A program made the position numbers and the translations under genes. 57,002 nt of DNA from Candidatus Sulfotelmatobacter sp. (GTDB taxonomy: Bacteria; Acidobacteriota; Terriglobia; Terriglobales; Acidobacteriaceae): assembly GCA_030041415.1 (NCBI GenBank), contig JASHNX010000172.1, positions 1 to 57,002 on the forward strand. The letters are read 5' to 3'. Under the pieces are notes generated by a model. That model searched no databases, was not told the origin of the DNA, and saw only the letters and a list, made by a program, of their open reading frames with translations. Of this stretch, positions 8,129 through 16,310 are shown one piece after another. Within the stretch, counting starts at the first letter, position 1; each line of letters starts with the position of its first letter.

Positions 8129-8731
8129 CTAGTCATTGATTGGTTCCATTTCTTCCAGAATTTTCGTCACTTCGTTCAGTTCGGCAAGTTTGCGGCGGCG
8201 GAGCCACATCCCCCAGAACCAAATCACCGGAAGCGTGACACCAATGATCACCGTCAAGATGAGGCCGCCGGCAGGATGTGCCACGAGATCGAGCCTGATG
8301 GTTGCCCAATTGGCCGCCGCAAGCACCGCGCAGAACGCGAGCCATCCGATTGCTAAGTAAATCGCGATTTGGAGTCGCCGGATTTGAGACAGCGCTCTTC
8401 GGCGCCAAAGTTCGACGAAGGCGCGAGTGGACTGCGTTTCCGCACGCCAAGTTCCCCGCAGAAACCATAAGCGACATACAACTGCCACGAACACCAGAAC
8501 GCACGCCCCCATTGCCCCGCCCTTTTCGAGCCTGCTCGTGTAATGGTGGAGTTGATAGACGACGAAAATCAGCATCCCCGCCAAGATTGTCAAGGCCAGC
8601 AGGTTGCCGAGCCAGAAGCTGCGGTCCTGCGCCCTGATTTTTTTTTGGACCTGGCGCTGCAATTCTGAGGATGGCCGTGCGATGCTGCTCCACTGTTCGC
8701 GCCAAGAATCAAGTTCGTGATCTTCTGTCAT
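8129..8731 (-). CDS. Four-helix membrane protein linked to an ECF sigma factor
   Basis: A 200-residue protein with a cytoplasmic, polar N-terminus of about 39 residues (SWREQWSSIARPSSELQRQV) and four predicted membrane helices at roughly 40-59, 73-92, 121-141 and 154-175. Its ATG overlaps the stop of the sigma-factor gene by 4 nt (8728-8731), so expression is coupled. By position it is a candidate membrane-bound anti-sigma factor, but I see no zinc-binding HxxxCxxC motif, so that role is inference from context only. I do not recognise the family. Confidence 0.8.
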   Translation of the reverse strand: MTEDHELDSWREQWSSIARPSSELQRQVQKKIRAQDRSFWLGNLLALTILAGMLIFVVYQLHHYTSRLEKGGAMGACVLVFVAVVCRLWFLRGTWRAETQSTRAFVELWRRRALSQIRRLQIAIYLAIGWLAFCAVLAAANWATIRLDLVAHPAGGLILTVIIGVTLPVIWFWGMWLRRRKLAELNEVTKILEEMEPIND

Positions 8732-9297
8732 AGACTTACTCCTATCGCTTCTTTCAGAGCTTTCCTCGCCCGAGTTAAGCGCACTGCAACGTTGTTTTCG
8801 GTAATACCCAGCACTTCCCCGATCTCCGCGTACGACAAGCCTTCCAGCATCATCACGATCAGCTGACTGTGAGCTAGGGGCAGTGATTGAATCGCCGACA
8901 TCAGCCGTGCCCGTTGACTGGTGAGCGCCGCCTGCTCGTCTGGATGAGGCCGTGGATCTACCGGCTCGTTAACCTCTTCCAGTTCTTCCAGCGACTGCGC
9001 CGGTGGCCGACGCCTCAATACGTGCGTCAGGGCACGATTGTGCGCAATGCGAAATGCAAACGTTCGCTCTGAGCACTCTCCCCGAAAATGAGGCAATGCC
9101 TTCCAGATCGCCAGCGCGATTTCCTGCACTAACTCTTCTCGAATGCCGGCGATTGCCTCGTAGCTGTACGCCAACCGCGAAATGGCAGCGCTGTGTTCAC
9201 CGAGGATACGATCGAATTGTTCTTCCAGCGCGCTGCGGCTTTTCATAAATGTTGGCAAACCAACGTATCGATTCGAGAGGAAGTATTCACAGTTCAT
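8728..9297 (-). CDS. RNA polymerase ECF-type sigma factor
   Basis: The protein carries a sigma-70 region 2 at about residues 35-95, including ALPHFRGECSERTFAFRIAH, and a C-terminal region 4 with the helix-turn-helix EGLSYAEIGEVLGITENNVA followed by VRLTRARKAL. Length and two-domain layout fit an extracytoplasmic-function sigma factor. An internal ATG at 9246 (MKSRSALEEQ) is an equally good start and would remove the 11-nt overlap with the upstream gene. Neither start has a Shine-Dalgarno. The 4-nt overlap with the following membrane-protein gene suggests that protein regulates it. Confidence 0.9.
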   Translation of the reverse strand: MNCEYFLSNRYVGLPTFMKSRSALEEQFDRILGEHSAAISRLAYSYEAIAGIREELVQEIALAIWKALPHFRGECSERTFAFRIAHNRALTHVLRRRPPAQSLEELEEVNEPVDPRPHPDEQAALTSQRARLMSAIQSLPLAHSQLIVMMLEGLSYAEIGEVLGITENNVAVRLTRARKALKEAIGVSL

Positions 9298-9643
9298 GAC
9301 CGTAACAAAATGCGGCTATGGCGTCATGGAGCTGTGTTCCGCTGATGGCTGGAAGGCCCGCCCGGCAACCCGTCCGAAGGTGTTTCCTCAATGACAAATA
9401 CCGGGACAAGTGGTACTCGCTGTTGCGATTCTCGATTCTTCTAATGACGACGGCGGCTGCGAGCAAAGGGCCAAAGCTGACGCTTTCTGAAACGCCCATC
9501 AGAAACGGAGCGAGCACCATTTTGCCCATCGGCTTGCATGCCTCGCGAAAGCCCTGCGGCCCCTCGTTCTCGATGACAATGGCTCCTCCGAGGAGAAGTG
9601 CGACTAGAGTTATGCATATCGGCAGGCGACTTATGAATGTCAT
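9287..9643 (-). CDS. Small two-helix membrane protein upstream of the sigma factor
   Basis: The 118-residue product has hydrophobic segments at about residues 6-24 and 41-66 and a basic C-terminal tail. The ATG is preceded by GGAGGAGA at ideal spacing, strong evidence that it is translated although the sequence resembles nothing I know. It overlaps the longest version of the sigma-factor gene by 11 nt and runs in the same direction, so it probably heads a three-gene operon. The last 50 residues are less convincing, and a frameshift near the end cannot be excluded. Confidence 0.6.
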   Translation of the reverse strand: MTFISRLPICITLVALLLGGAIVIENEGPQGFREACKPMGKMVLAPFLMGVSESVSFGPLLAAAVVIRRIENRNSEYHLSRYLSLRKHLRTGCRAGLPAISGTQLHDAIAAFCYGHEL

Positions 9644-9868
9644 TGTTCTCCTCCGAAAGGGATAATCCAGTCGTCAGCAAGATCAAGGCGTCGCCAAATT
9701 GAAGCAAGGCTCCTGATTTTGCGCCTGGTTCTTTTTATTCATCCCCACTCAGGTAGTCTCAGACGGGGCGAAAACATTACACGAGATAGTCTGCAGCGGA
9801 AAACTGACTGGAGACACTACAGGGAGGCGATCCCCGGTCGCTCTGTGTTTGCACACCCGAGCAAGGTT

Positions 9869-11182
9869 CTACTTTCTTGAACTCTGCACGGCCAGTAGCC
9901 ACAACGCGGCAGGAATCAGCATGACGAATCCCGTCCAGGTCGCTAGGGTGCGAGCCGCAATTCCCGCATCGAGGACACGTCCGCAGACGAAAGCGCCCGC
10001 GGCGATTGTGAACATCGAGAAAGCCAGATCGGCGGCGAAAACGCGTCCGCGAAAACGGTCTTCACTGTGAAGCTGCAACAGGGTCGTTGAGAAAACCCAC
10101 ACAGTGGATCCTCCCGCGTGGGCGAGTAAGGCGCATGCACTTGCGAGCCACACGGTGCGGCAGGTTCCGAGCAGCCCGTAGCCCAGAGCGATGGTGAAAT
10201 AGCCCAGTAAAATTCCCAGCTGTAAGCGGCTGTCCCTGCGGCCTGCCCAGCGGGCAGAAATCATTGGCCCAAAGAGCGCCCCGATGCCGCGCCCGCCGAG
10301 CAGGATGCTCATGCCCAGCATGGCGCCTCGTCCGGCATCCATGTTGTGCCAGTGCACGGCGAACTCGCGCGCCCCGAGCACCGTGAAGATCACCCAGCTC
10401 GGACCGATATTGAGTTCTCCCGCTTTCGCAAAAACCGTAGGCAAGATGGTGCGGTGATTGCGAATGTAGCGAACGCCCTCGAGGATAGGAGAGAAATCGA
10501 CCAGATCCCGGGGCCGAAGCCGAGATGCGGACTGGGCGTGCGGCTCGGAAAAGTGCATTCCGCTGATAAGAAGCGCTGACGCAAGGAACGACAGTGCGTT
10601 GAGCGCGAAGACCGCATCGCGTCCAAAGAAGGCGGCAACGATGCCTCCAACTGACGCGCCGATCAGCAAATTCACCGACCAAGTGGCCGACGACAGCGTG
10701 TTAGCGACGAGTACGTCGTCTTGAGCGGCAATGTTGGGAATCACCGAGTTTCGCGCCGGCTCAAAGAACGCCGCCATGATGGTTTCCGCGAGCAGGAGTG
10801 GATAAACCAGCCAGACAGTCGAACGGGAGCGCACAAGAAGCATCGCCATCACCACAACCACGCGAACCAGGTCGGCGGTGATCATCACGTGCTTGCGCCG
10901 CAAACGGTCGTTGACCACCCCTGCGGTGGGACCAACGAACGTTTGCGGAAGAACCTGCAAAACCAGCGCCAGCGCAACCGAACTGGGGCGCCCGGTTAAT
11001 TGGAGCAGCAACGTATAAATCGAAAGCGTGTAGAACCAGTCGCCAATCTCGCTGACAATCTGCGCGAGCCACAGGCGACGGAAGTTGCGGTTCCGCCGTA
11101 CCAGGCGGAAGTACGAAGCCAGCGAGATCGACGGTATTTCGCGCTCCGGTTGCGGTTCCATGGGGAATGGGTAGGGTAACAA
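9869..11182 (-). CDS. Major facilitator superfamily exporter (MFS_3/EntS-like)
   Basis: A 437-residue polytopic protein with about twelve hydrophobic segments. The start of the first half, FRRLWLAQIVSEIGDWFYTL, and the loop GVVNDRLRRKHVMI after helix 2 (the MFS G-x-x-x-D-R motif) place it in the MFS_3 group of EntS-like exporters. The substrate cannot be inferred. An internal ATG at 11161 (MEPQPERE) may be the real start. The gene stands alone between a 225-nt gap and a 133-nt gap. Confidence 0.88.
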   Translation of the reverse strand: MLPYPFPMEPQPEREIPSISLASYFRLVRRNRNFRRLWLAQIVSEIGDWFYTLSIYTLLLQLTGRPSSVALALVLQVLPQTFVGPTAGVVNDRLRRKHVMITADLVRVVVVMAMLLVRSRSTVWLVYPLLLAETIMAAFFEPARNSVIPNIAAQDDVLVANTLSSATWSVNLLIGASVGGIVAAFFGRDAVFALNALSFLASALLISGMHFSEPHAQSASRLRPRDLVDFSPILEGVRYIRNHRTILPTVFAKAGELNIGPSWVIFTVLGAREFAVHWHNMDAGRGAMLGMSILLGGRGIGALFGPMISARWAGRRDSRLQLGILLGYFTIALGYGLLGTCRTVWLASACALLAHAGGSTVWVFSTTLLQLHSEDRFRGRVFAADLAFSMFTIAAGAFVCGRVLDAGIAARTLATWTGFVMLIPAALWLLAVQSSRK

Positions 11183-11315
11183 ACTCAGGGGTGCGACTTG
11201 GGTTCATCCGGAGTGGAAAAACGGATCACTAGCTACGTTCTCGCCACTTCGCACTAGGAATGGCTCGGAATGACACAACGTTTCTCGCGCGGAAAGCGCC
11301 AAAGAACCGCTCTCC

Positions 11316-12368
11316 TTACCCGCACCCCAGCTTGAGTTTCAAATCGTCGGCGATCTGTCGGCCGTGGAAGCGGCCATTTTCAATGAAGATTTCATTTGTG
11401 CGCGAACCGGCGACAATCACTCCTGCCACATAAATTCCGGGAACGTTGCTTTCGAGGGAGACCGGATCGCAGACCGGGCGGCATTGCTCCTCCGATAACT
11501 CAATGCCCATGCTACGCAGAAAATCGTAATCCGGGTGGTAGCCGATCATGGCGAGGACAAAATCGTTTTTCAGCCGAATCGGGCCGCGTGGCGTGTCGAT
11601 CACCGCGTGGTCGACCCCGATTTCCTGCACCGAACTGTTGAAATAGGCTTCGATTTCTCCGTTCTTGATGCGGTTCTCGAGATCGGGCTTGATCCAGTAC
11701 TTCACGTGATGGTGCAGTTGCGAGCCACGATAAACGACAGTAACCCGCGCACCGTGGCGCCAGAGATCGAGCGCAGCAATCGCCGCGGAATTCTTCCCGC
11801 CGATAACGAGGACGTCGCTGTCGTAATAAGGGTGCGGCTCGCCATAATAATGCGAGACTTTGGGCAGATCCTCGCCGGGAATGCCCAGTTGGTTGGCGAG
11901 GTCATAATATCCCGTCGATACGATTACTTTCCGCGTTTTGTAATCGTGCGGGCGGCCGGCACGGTCGGTTGCGGTGATGCTGAATTTGCCGTCTTCGCCC
12001 ATCACCGTCTTCACCCACTCGTATTGGCGAACATCGAGTTCGTAATGCTCTGCGCATTTGCGGTAGTACTCGAGAGCTTCCTCGCGCGTCGGCTTCTGAT
12101 TTGCAGTGGTAAACGGTATGTCGCCGATCTCGAGCAGTTCGGGAGTGGTAAAAAACAGCATGCCAGCTGGATAGTGAAACAGCGAGTTCACCAAACAGCC
12201 TTTGTCGAGCACTATGACTTTCAGGCCGATTTTCTGAGCTTCAATAGCGCACGCCAGACCGGTTGGGCCAGCACCAATCACGATGACGTCGCAGCTCATT
12301 TCCGGATCGCCAAGTGTCTTGGCCTTCGGTAGGGTTTCGAGTTCTTCGGCGGCAAGCAGGTCTGGCAT
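11316..12368 (-). CDS. ypdA: YpdA-type FAD/NADPH oxidoreductase (putative bacillithiol disulfide reductase)
   Basis: The protein has two dinucleotide folds: an FAD-binding VIVIGAGPTGLACAIEAQK at about residues 29-47 and an NADPH-binding DVLVIGGKNSAAIAALDLW near 184-202. It ends with the family signature GIYVAGVIVAGSRTNEIFIE. It resembles thioredoxin reductase but lacks the CxxC redox pair, which is the hallmark of YpdA. YpdA enzymes are known to reduce bacillithiol disulfide in Firmicutes. The assignment implies that this organism uses bacillithiol, but no bsh genes occur in the window. Confidence 0.85.
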   Translation of the reverse strand: MPDLLAAEELETLPKAKTLGDPEMSCDVIVIGAGPTGLACAIEAQKIGLKVIVLDKGCLVNSLFHYPAGMLFFTTPELLEIGDIPFTTANQKPTREEALEYYRKCAEHYELDVRQYEWVKTVMGEDGKFSITATDRAGRPHDYKTRKVIVSTGYYDLANQLGIPGEDLPKVSHYYGEPHPYYDSDVLVIGGKNSAAIAALDLWRHGARVTVVYRGSQLHHHVKYWIKPDLENRIKNGEIEAYFNSSVQEIGVDHAVIDTPRGPIRLKNDFVLAMIGYHPDYDFLRSMGIELSEEQCRPVCDPVSLESNVPGIYVAGVIVAGSRTNEIFIENGRFHGRQIADDLKLKLGCG

Positions 12369-12452
12369 ACCAGAAACAGGTGTGCCCCTGTGGGCACGAA
12401 CATTGTTCAGAGACCGATGATTCTAGCATGGGGTACTGCTGCGTTCGCCGCA

Positions 12453-12650
12453 TTACGTCGAGGACGAGCCCGAGGAATCAGAATCGCCGCCGACAGGCTC
12501 GGCAAACCCTTCTTCGTCCTGAAGAATCTGCCTGGTCCGTGCCAGCAGGGTGCCGGTTCGGCGAATCAGCTCCTCGCTCTTGTCCATTGCTCGAATCGCC
12601 TTTCGGATCGCCTCGTCCAAACCTTTGTCGGATGCTTTTCTTGCCGCCAT
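12453..12650 (-). CDS. Small helical hypothetical protein
   Basis: A 65-residue frame with a Lys/Arg/Asp/Glu-rich helical body (DEAIRKAIRAMDKSEELIRR) and a Ser/Gly/Asp tail. Its start lies 58 nt from the CRP-like site of the divergent fumC promoter. It has no visible ribosome-binding site. The amphipathic heptad-like pattern suggests a real short coiled-coil protein. No function can be assigned. Confidence 0.45.
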   Translation of the reverse strand: MAARKASDKGLDEAIRKAIRAMDKSEELIRRTGTLLARTRQILQDEEGFAEPVGGDSDSSGSSST

Positions 12651-12707
12651 GTCTAAAATGGTGGGGGATTTGAGGCCGTTCCAAGTAGGAGATAGATCAC
12701 CTGCGCT

Positions 12708-12748
12708 TGTGAGCTACATCACAAAACTGGAAGACAGCACGATATAAT
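12708..12748 (+). promoter_or_regulatory. fumC promoter with a perfect CRP-type operator
   Basis: TGTGA-N6-TCACA at 12708-12723 matches both half-sites of the CRP consensus exactly. TATAAT at 12743-12748 follows. If transcription starts at 12755-12757, the operator centre lies at about -40 to -41.5, the classical class II activator position. No -35 hexamer is visible, as expected for an activator-dependent promoter. The leader before fumC would be about 45 nt. Confidence 0.6.
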
Positions 12749-12800
12749 TTTTTGGTTACACCCTTCCATTTTTCTTTTAGGAACCCAAACAGGACGTACT

Positions 12801-14210
12801 ATGTCAGCTCCAATGGAATCGAAGATTCGCACGCGCACTGAATCCGACAGCATGGGGAAGATTGAAGTCCCAGCGAATGTTTATTGGGGGGCGCAAACCC
12901 AGCGATCACTACTGCATTTTGATATTGGCCGCGACACCATGCCGCCAGAATTGATTCGCGCATTCGGCATTCTGAAAAAAGCCTGCGCACTGGTGAACCA
13001 GGATTTGGGCAAACTTCCAGCCGAAAAAGCCAAATTGATTGTGCAGGCCGCCGACGAAGTGATCGCTGGCAAGCTGAATGATCAGTTTCCTCTGCGCATT
13101 TGGCAAACGGGTAGCGGGACGCAGACCAATATGAACGTGAACGAAGTCATCTCGAACCGCGCAATTGAGATCGCTGGCGGCGAGATGGGATCGAAGAAAC
13201 CGATTCATCCCAATGACGACGTGAACATGTCGCAGTCCTCGAACGACACGTTTCCTACGGCAATGCACATCGCAGCGGCCGATCGCGTCAAGAATGCATT
13301 GATTCCTGCGGTTCGCAGCGTTCGCGATGCGATCGCGGCCAAGGCAAAGGAATTCGATAGCGTGGTGAAGATTGGCCGCACGCATCTGCAGGATGCCGTG
13401 CCGCTGACCTTTGGACAGGAGTTCGGCGGATGGGCCGCGCTGCTCGAACGCGATATCAAGCGGCTGGAACAGGCGTTGGAAGGTTTATACGACCTTGCCA
13501 TCGGCGGAACGGCGGTGGGAACGGGACTGAATACGCATCCGGAATTTGCCGAGCGCGCGGCGAAGAAAATTGCCGAGCTAACCGGACTTCCCTTCCGTTC
13601 GCATGGAAACAAATTTGCCGCGCTATCAGCGCACGATGAAATTGTTTTCGCGCAGGGCGCGATGGAGACGCTCGCGGCATCTTTCATGAAAATTTCGAAC
13701 GACATTCGCTGGCTGGCTTCGGGACCGCGCTGCGGGCTGGGCGAGTTGACGATTCCGGAGAATGAGCCGGGCTCGTCGATCATGCCCGGCAAAGTGAATC
13801 CTACGCAATGCGAGGCGATGACCATGGTTTGCGTGCAGGTTCACGGCGCGACTGCCGCAGTCGGCTTCGCTGGTTCGCAGGGGAATTTCGAACTCAACGT
13901 CTACAAGCCGGTAATCATTTACAACTTTCTGCACTCGGTCACTCTGATCGCCGATGCCTGCCACGGCTATGTCGAGTACATGATCAACGGAATTGAAGTC
14001 GATCGAGCCAAAGTTGATTGGTATGTGAAGAATTCGCTGATGCTTGTCACGGCACTGGCGCCAAGAGTCGGATACGACAAAGCGGCGAAGATCGCGCACA
14101 CGGCGCACGTCGAGCACAGTAGCCTGCGCGACGCGGCGGTGATGCTCGGATACCTCACTGGGGAAGAGTTCGATCAGTTGGTGAAGCCGGAGAAGATGAC
14201 GAGGCCGTAG
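12801..14210 (+). CDS. fumC: Fumarate hydratase class II
   Basis: A 469-residue member of the fumarase/aspartase superfamily. The superfamily signature [11 protein letters not shown] is at about residues 325-335, preceded by the fumarase blocks [18 protein letters not shown] and [14 protein letters not shown]. Length and these blocks fit class II fumarase, the oxygen-stable iron-free enzyme that converts fumarate and malate in the citric-acid cycle. AGGA lies ten nucleotides before the ATG. It ends only 10 nt from the convergent gene, with no room for a terminator. Aspartase is the main alternative but less likely given the [10 protein letters not shown]-type block. Confidence 0.95.
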   Translation: MSAPMESKIRTRTESDSMGKIEVPANVYWGAQTQRSLLHFDIGRDTMPPELIRAFGILKKACALVNQDLGKLPAEKAKLIVQAADEVIAGKLNDQFPLRIWQTGSGTQTNMNVNEVISNRAIEIAGGEMGSKKPIHPNDDVNMSQSSNDTFPTAMHIAAADRVKNALIPAVRSVRDAIAAKAKEFDSVVKIGRTHLQDAVPLTFGQEFGGWAALLERDIKRLEQALEGLYDLAIGGTAVGTGLNTHPEFAERAAKKIAELTGLPFRSHGNKFAALSAHDEIVFAQGAMETLAASFMKISNDIRWLASGPRCGLGELTIPENEPGSSIMPGKVNPTQCEAMTMVCVQVHGATAAVGFAGSQGNFELNVYKPVIIYNFLHSVTLIADACHGYVEYMINGIEVDRAKVDWYVKNSLMLVTALAPRVGYDKAAKIAHTAHVEHSSLRDAAVMLGYLTGEEFDQLVKPEKMTRP

Positions 14211-14220
14211 ATATTTCGTG

Positions 14221-14880
14221 TCACCAACTCCCCGCGAGCTTGTAATGATTCCTCATCGGCTTGTGTGTGATTGGCATCTCGTAGTCAATCCAGATACTGT
14301 CGTCCTTAATTTGGCCATAGTATTTCCCGGGCGCGATCGTCGCGCAGCCAGTGCGACGCTCGTAGCAGTCGAGCAGGGCGTGCTCACCCTTGAAGACGAT
14401 ATAGATTGAAGTGGCGTCCGTGTGGGTCCTTCTTCCTGAGAGGCTGCTCCCTAGAGCACCACCAAGCCCATAGGTCGTGTCGCCTCGCCTGTCGGTGGAT
14501 AGTGTCAGAGTCTTCGCATCAACCACGTCAATCGCTACGAGGCTAGGTAGACCGTCGCACAAACTCCTCATGGCGTCCTTCAGCGAGGATTCGGATGCAC
14601 CTCGAACAGTGATGCCCTCCGCGTCGTGAAGCGTAAGATCGAATGTGCGAAGGCGCTCGATTCCTAGACCTGGGCGAGTCGTGCGATTCGTAGCCTCGAG
14701 AGTGTAATCTGCTTTCGCGACTTCAGGCACGAGGCTGACGTTCGGGCACGACTTGTGTAGGAGCTTCGAGATCTCTGCAGCCGGGACATTTGACGCACCT
14801 GACAAGAAAATGGTCTTTGCCGTGCCTTGTGGAAATGCGGCGAGCGGCACACACAGCAAAGCAAGTAAGAGCCTCTTCAT
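14221..14880 (-). CDS. Exported protein of unknown function
   Basis: The 219-residue product begins MKRLLLALLCVPLAAFPQG, a clear signal peptide, followed by an alpha/beta region (IFLSGASNVPAAEISKLLHK) and a Cys-containing C-terminal part (LLDCYERRTGCATIAPGKYY). I do not recognise the family. The start at 14880 is preferred to 14910 because the ten extra residues precede the signal peptide and have no purpose. It is convergent with fumC. Confidence 0.78.
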   Translation of the reverse strand: MKRLLLALLCVPLAAFPQGTAKTIFLSGASNVPAAEISKLLHKSCPNVSLVPEVAKADYTLEATNRTTRPGLGIERLRTFDLTLHDAEGITVRGASESSLKDAMRSLCDGLPSLVAIDVVDAKTLTLSTDRRGDTTYGLGGALGSSLSGRRTHTDATSIYIVFKGEHALLDCYERRTGCATIAPGKYYGQIKDDSIWIDYEMPITHKPMRNHYKLAGSW

Positions 14881-14918
14881 GCAGATCGAACCCGCCCGAG
14901 GTTCGACCAAAGAGTTTA

Positions 14919-14949
14919 TTGAAAACCCGATACTACAACAAGGGATAAT
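14919..14949 (+). promoter_or_regulatory. Candidate promoter for the antitoxin-like gene
   Basis: TTGAAA at 14919-14924 and GATAAT at 14944-14949 are 19 nt apart. A start near 14956 would leave a very short leader that still contains GGAGG at 14957-14961. Confidence 0.4.
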
Positions 14950-14967
14950 GTTAATCGGAGGCCCGAG

Positions 14968-15213
14968 ATGGGCAGTAAGCGACCGACACTCAAGGGTGAG
15001 AGAGCAACCGCTAGGCTAGGAGCTTCACGCAGCCGCGGGAAGCAACAGGCGCCGCTTAGTTCTTCGCGGAGGGTTGTGACGCTTGAGGATTTAGTGTCAC
15101 GGATCACTCCGGAGAATCGACATCCAGGAACGGATTGGGGCCCGGATGTTGGTCGGGAGAGAGTCTTCTGGCGGTCCTCTAGTCGGCGAACTCGGCGTCC
15201 TCCACGGGCCTAG
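14968..15213 (+). CDS. Orphan antitoxin-like small protein (MazE-type C-terminal tail)
   Basis: An 81-residue frame with GGAGG seven nucleotides before the ATG. The first 35 residues are basic and unremarkable. Residues 37-68 read TLEDLVSRITPENRHPGTDW, then GPDVGRE, which strongly resembles the toxin-binding tail of MazE/AbrB-type antitoxins (LLxxITPENxHxExDWGPPVGxE). The usual AbrB swapped-hairpin DNA-binding domain is not visible. No toxin gene follows, and the last 35 nt overlap the convergent EamA gene. It may be a decayed antitoxin or one acting on a toxin elsewhere. Confidence 0.55.
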   Translation: MGSKRPTLKGERATARLGASRSRGKQQAPLSSSRRVVTLEDLVSRITPENRHPGTDWGPDVGRERVFWRSSSRRTRRPPRA

Positions 15214-16120
15214 GGACAGCCGCCTTCCCCGCCGTCGTAATCACCACCACACTCACTAACACCAGCAATGTTCCTGCTACGGTGCGGCCGCCCAGCGGTT
15301 CGCCGCCGAAGAAATATCCGAGCAGCACCGCGATGACGGGATTCACGTACGCGTAGGTTCCGACCTTGGTTGGCGATTCGTGATGGATCAGCCAGACGTA
15401 GGCTGTGTAGGCGATGATGGATCCGGCGAAGATGAGATATACAAGAGCAATCCAAACCCGCGGCGAAATCGCGCGAACCGAGAAGCCCTTAAAATCGCCG
15501 AGCAGCGTGGCGGTCAAGGTCAGCATGATTCCGCCGGCAAGCATCTGCGCGCTGGCGCTCATCACTTTGGACTCTGGCAGGGGCAGCTTGCGGGTGAGAA
15601 TTGTGCCGACCGCCCATGAAATAGCAGAAATCACCAACGCGCCTGCGCCGAGCTTGTCGATTGGCTCCTGGCCGAAGCCGAAGGAAGGATTCACCAGCAC
15701 GACAACTCCCGCGAGGCCGGCCAGCATTGCCAAAGCGAGGCGCAGCGTAAGCTTCTGCGTGCGCAGGAAGATAATTTCCGAGAGCGCCATGAAGACGGGG
15801 ATGGTCGCGAGCATGACCGCAGCAATCCCCGACGGCACACGGCTCTCGGCCCAAAAAACGAAGCCGTAGTCGACCACGAAAATCACGAATCCGATAATGA
15901 TCGCCGAGGCCCACTCGCGCCTGCTAGGCGCAGGCGTGCCTTTTAGTCGAACCCATGCGTAGAGCAAGATTCCCGCAGTGAGGAAGCGCATGGAAGCGAA
16001 AAGGATTGGCGGCATGACGCGCACGCCGATGCGGATGGCGAGAAAGGTCGAGCCCCAGACAAAGTAAATGATGGCGAAAGCTAACAGGGTTTGCCATCGG
16101 GGTGGTCGGGATGAATGCAT
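15179..16120 (-). CDS. EamA-family (drug/metabolite transporter superfamily) permease
   Basis: A 313-residue protein with about ten membrane helices in two EamA repeats. The first repeat opens LLAFAIIYFVWGSTFLAIRI and contains AWVRLKGTPAPSRREWASA. The second includes GALVISAISWAVGTILTRKL and ends with the conserved ALVYLIFAGSIIAYTAYVWL and YVNPVIAVLLGYFFGGEPL. This is the RhaT/YedA-like arrangement. EamA proteins export or import small metabolites, and the substrate here is unknown. No operon partner is apparent. Confidence 0.92.
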   Translation of the reverse strand: MHSSRPPRWQTLLAFAIIYFVWGSTFLAIRIGVRVMPPILFASMRFLTAGILLYAWVRLKGTPAPSRREWASAIIIGFVIFVVDYGFVFWAESRVPSGIAAVMLATIPVFMALSEIIFLRTQKLTLRLALAMLAGLAGVVVLVNPSFGFGQEPIDKLGAGALVISAISWAVGTILTRKLPLPESKVMSASAQMLAGGIMLTLTATLLGDFKGFSVRAISPRVWIALVYLIFAGSIIAYTAYVWLIHHESPTKVGTYAYVNPVIAVLLGYFFGGEPLGGRTVAGTLLVLVSVVVITTAGKAAVPRPVEDAEFAD

Positions 16121-16310
16121 TCGTGCGATCCGAGCGGTCAGAAACTGAACCCGGGATGAGCCTTAGATCATGAACGATCAAGCGCGGATGCAATTTTGAT
16201 GAAGGGCAGTTGAGTAATTGAGGAGATGCCTCGGCCCGCTAGAAAAAACGCGGGCCTTCGCGATGACGCCGGCCAACGATCGTCGAGGAGCGAATCGAAA
16301 ACGACGGTTC

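Noticed and set aside
11535-12332. A 265-codon frame on the plus strand opposite ypdA
   Set aside because: It is antisense to an unmistakable YpdA. Long antisense frames are expected in GC-rich genes.
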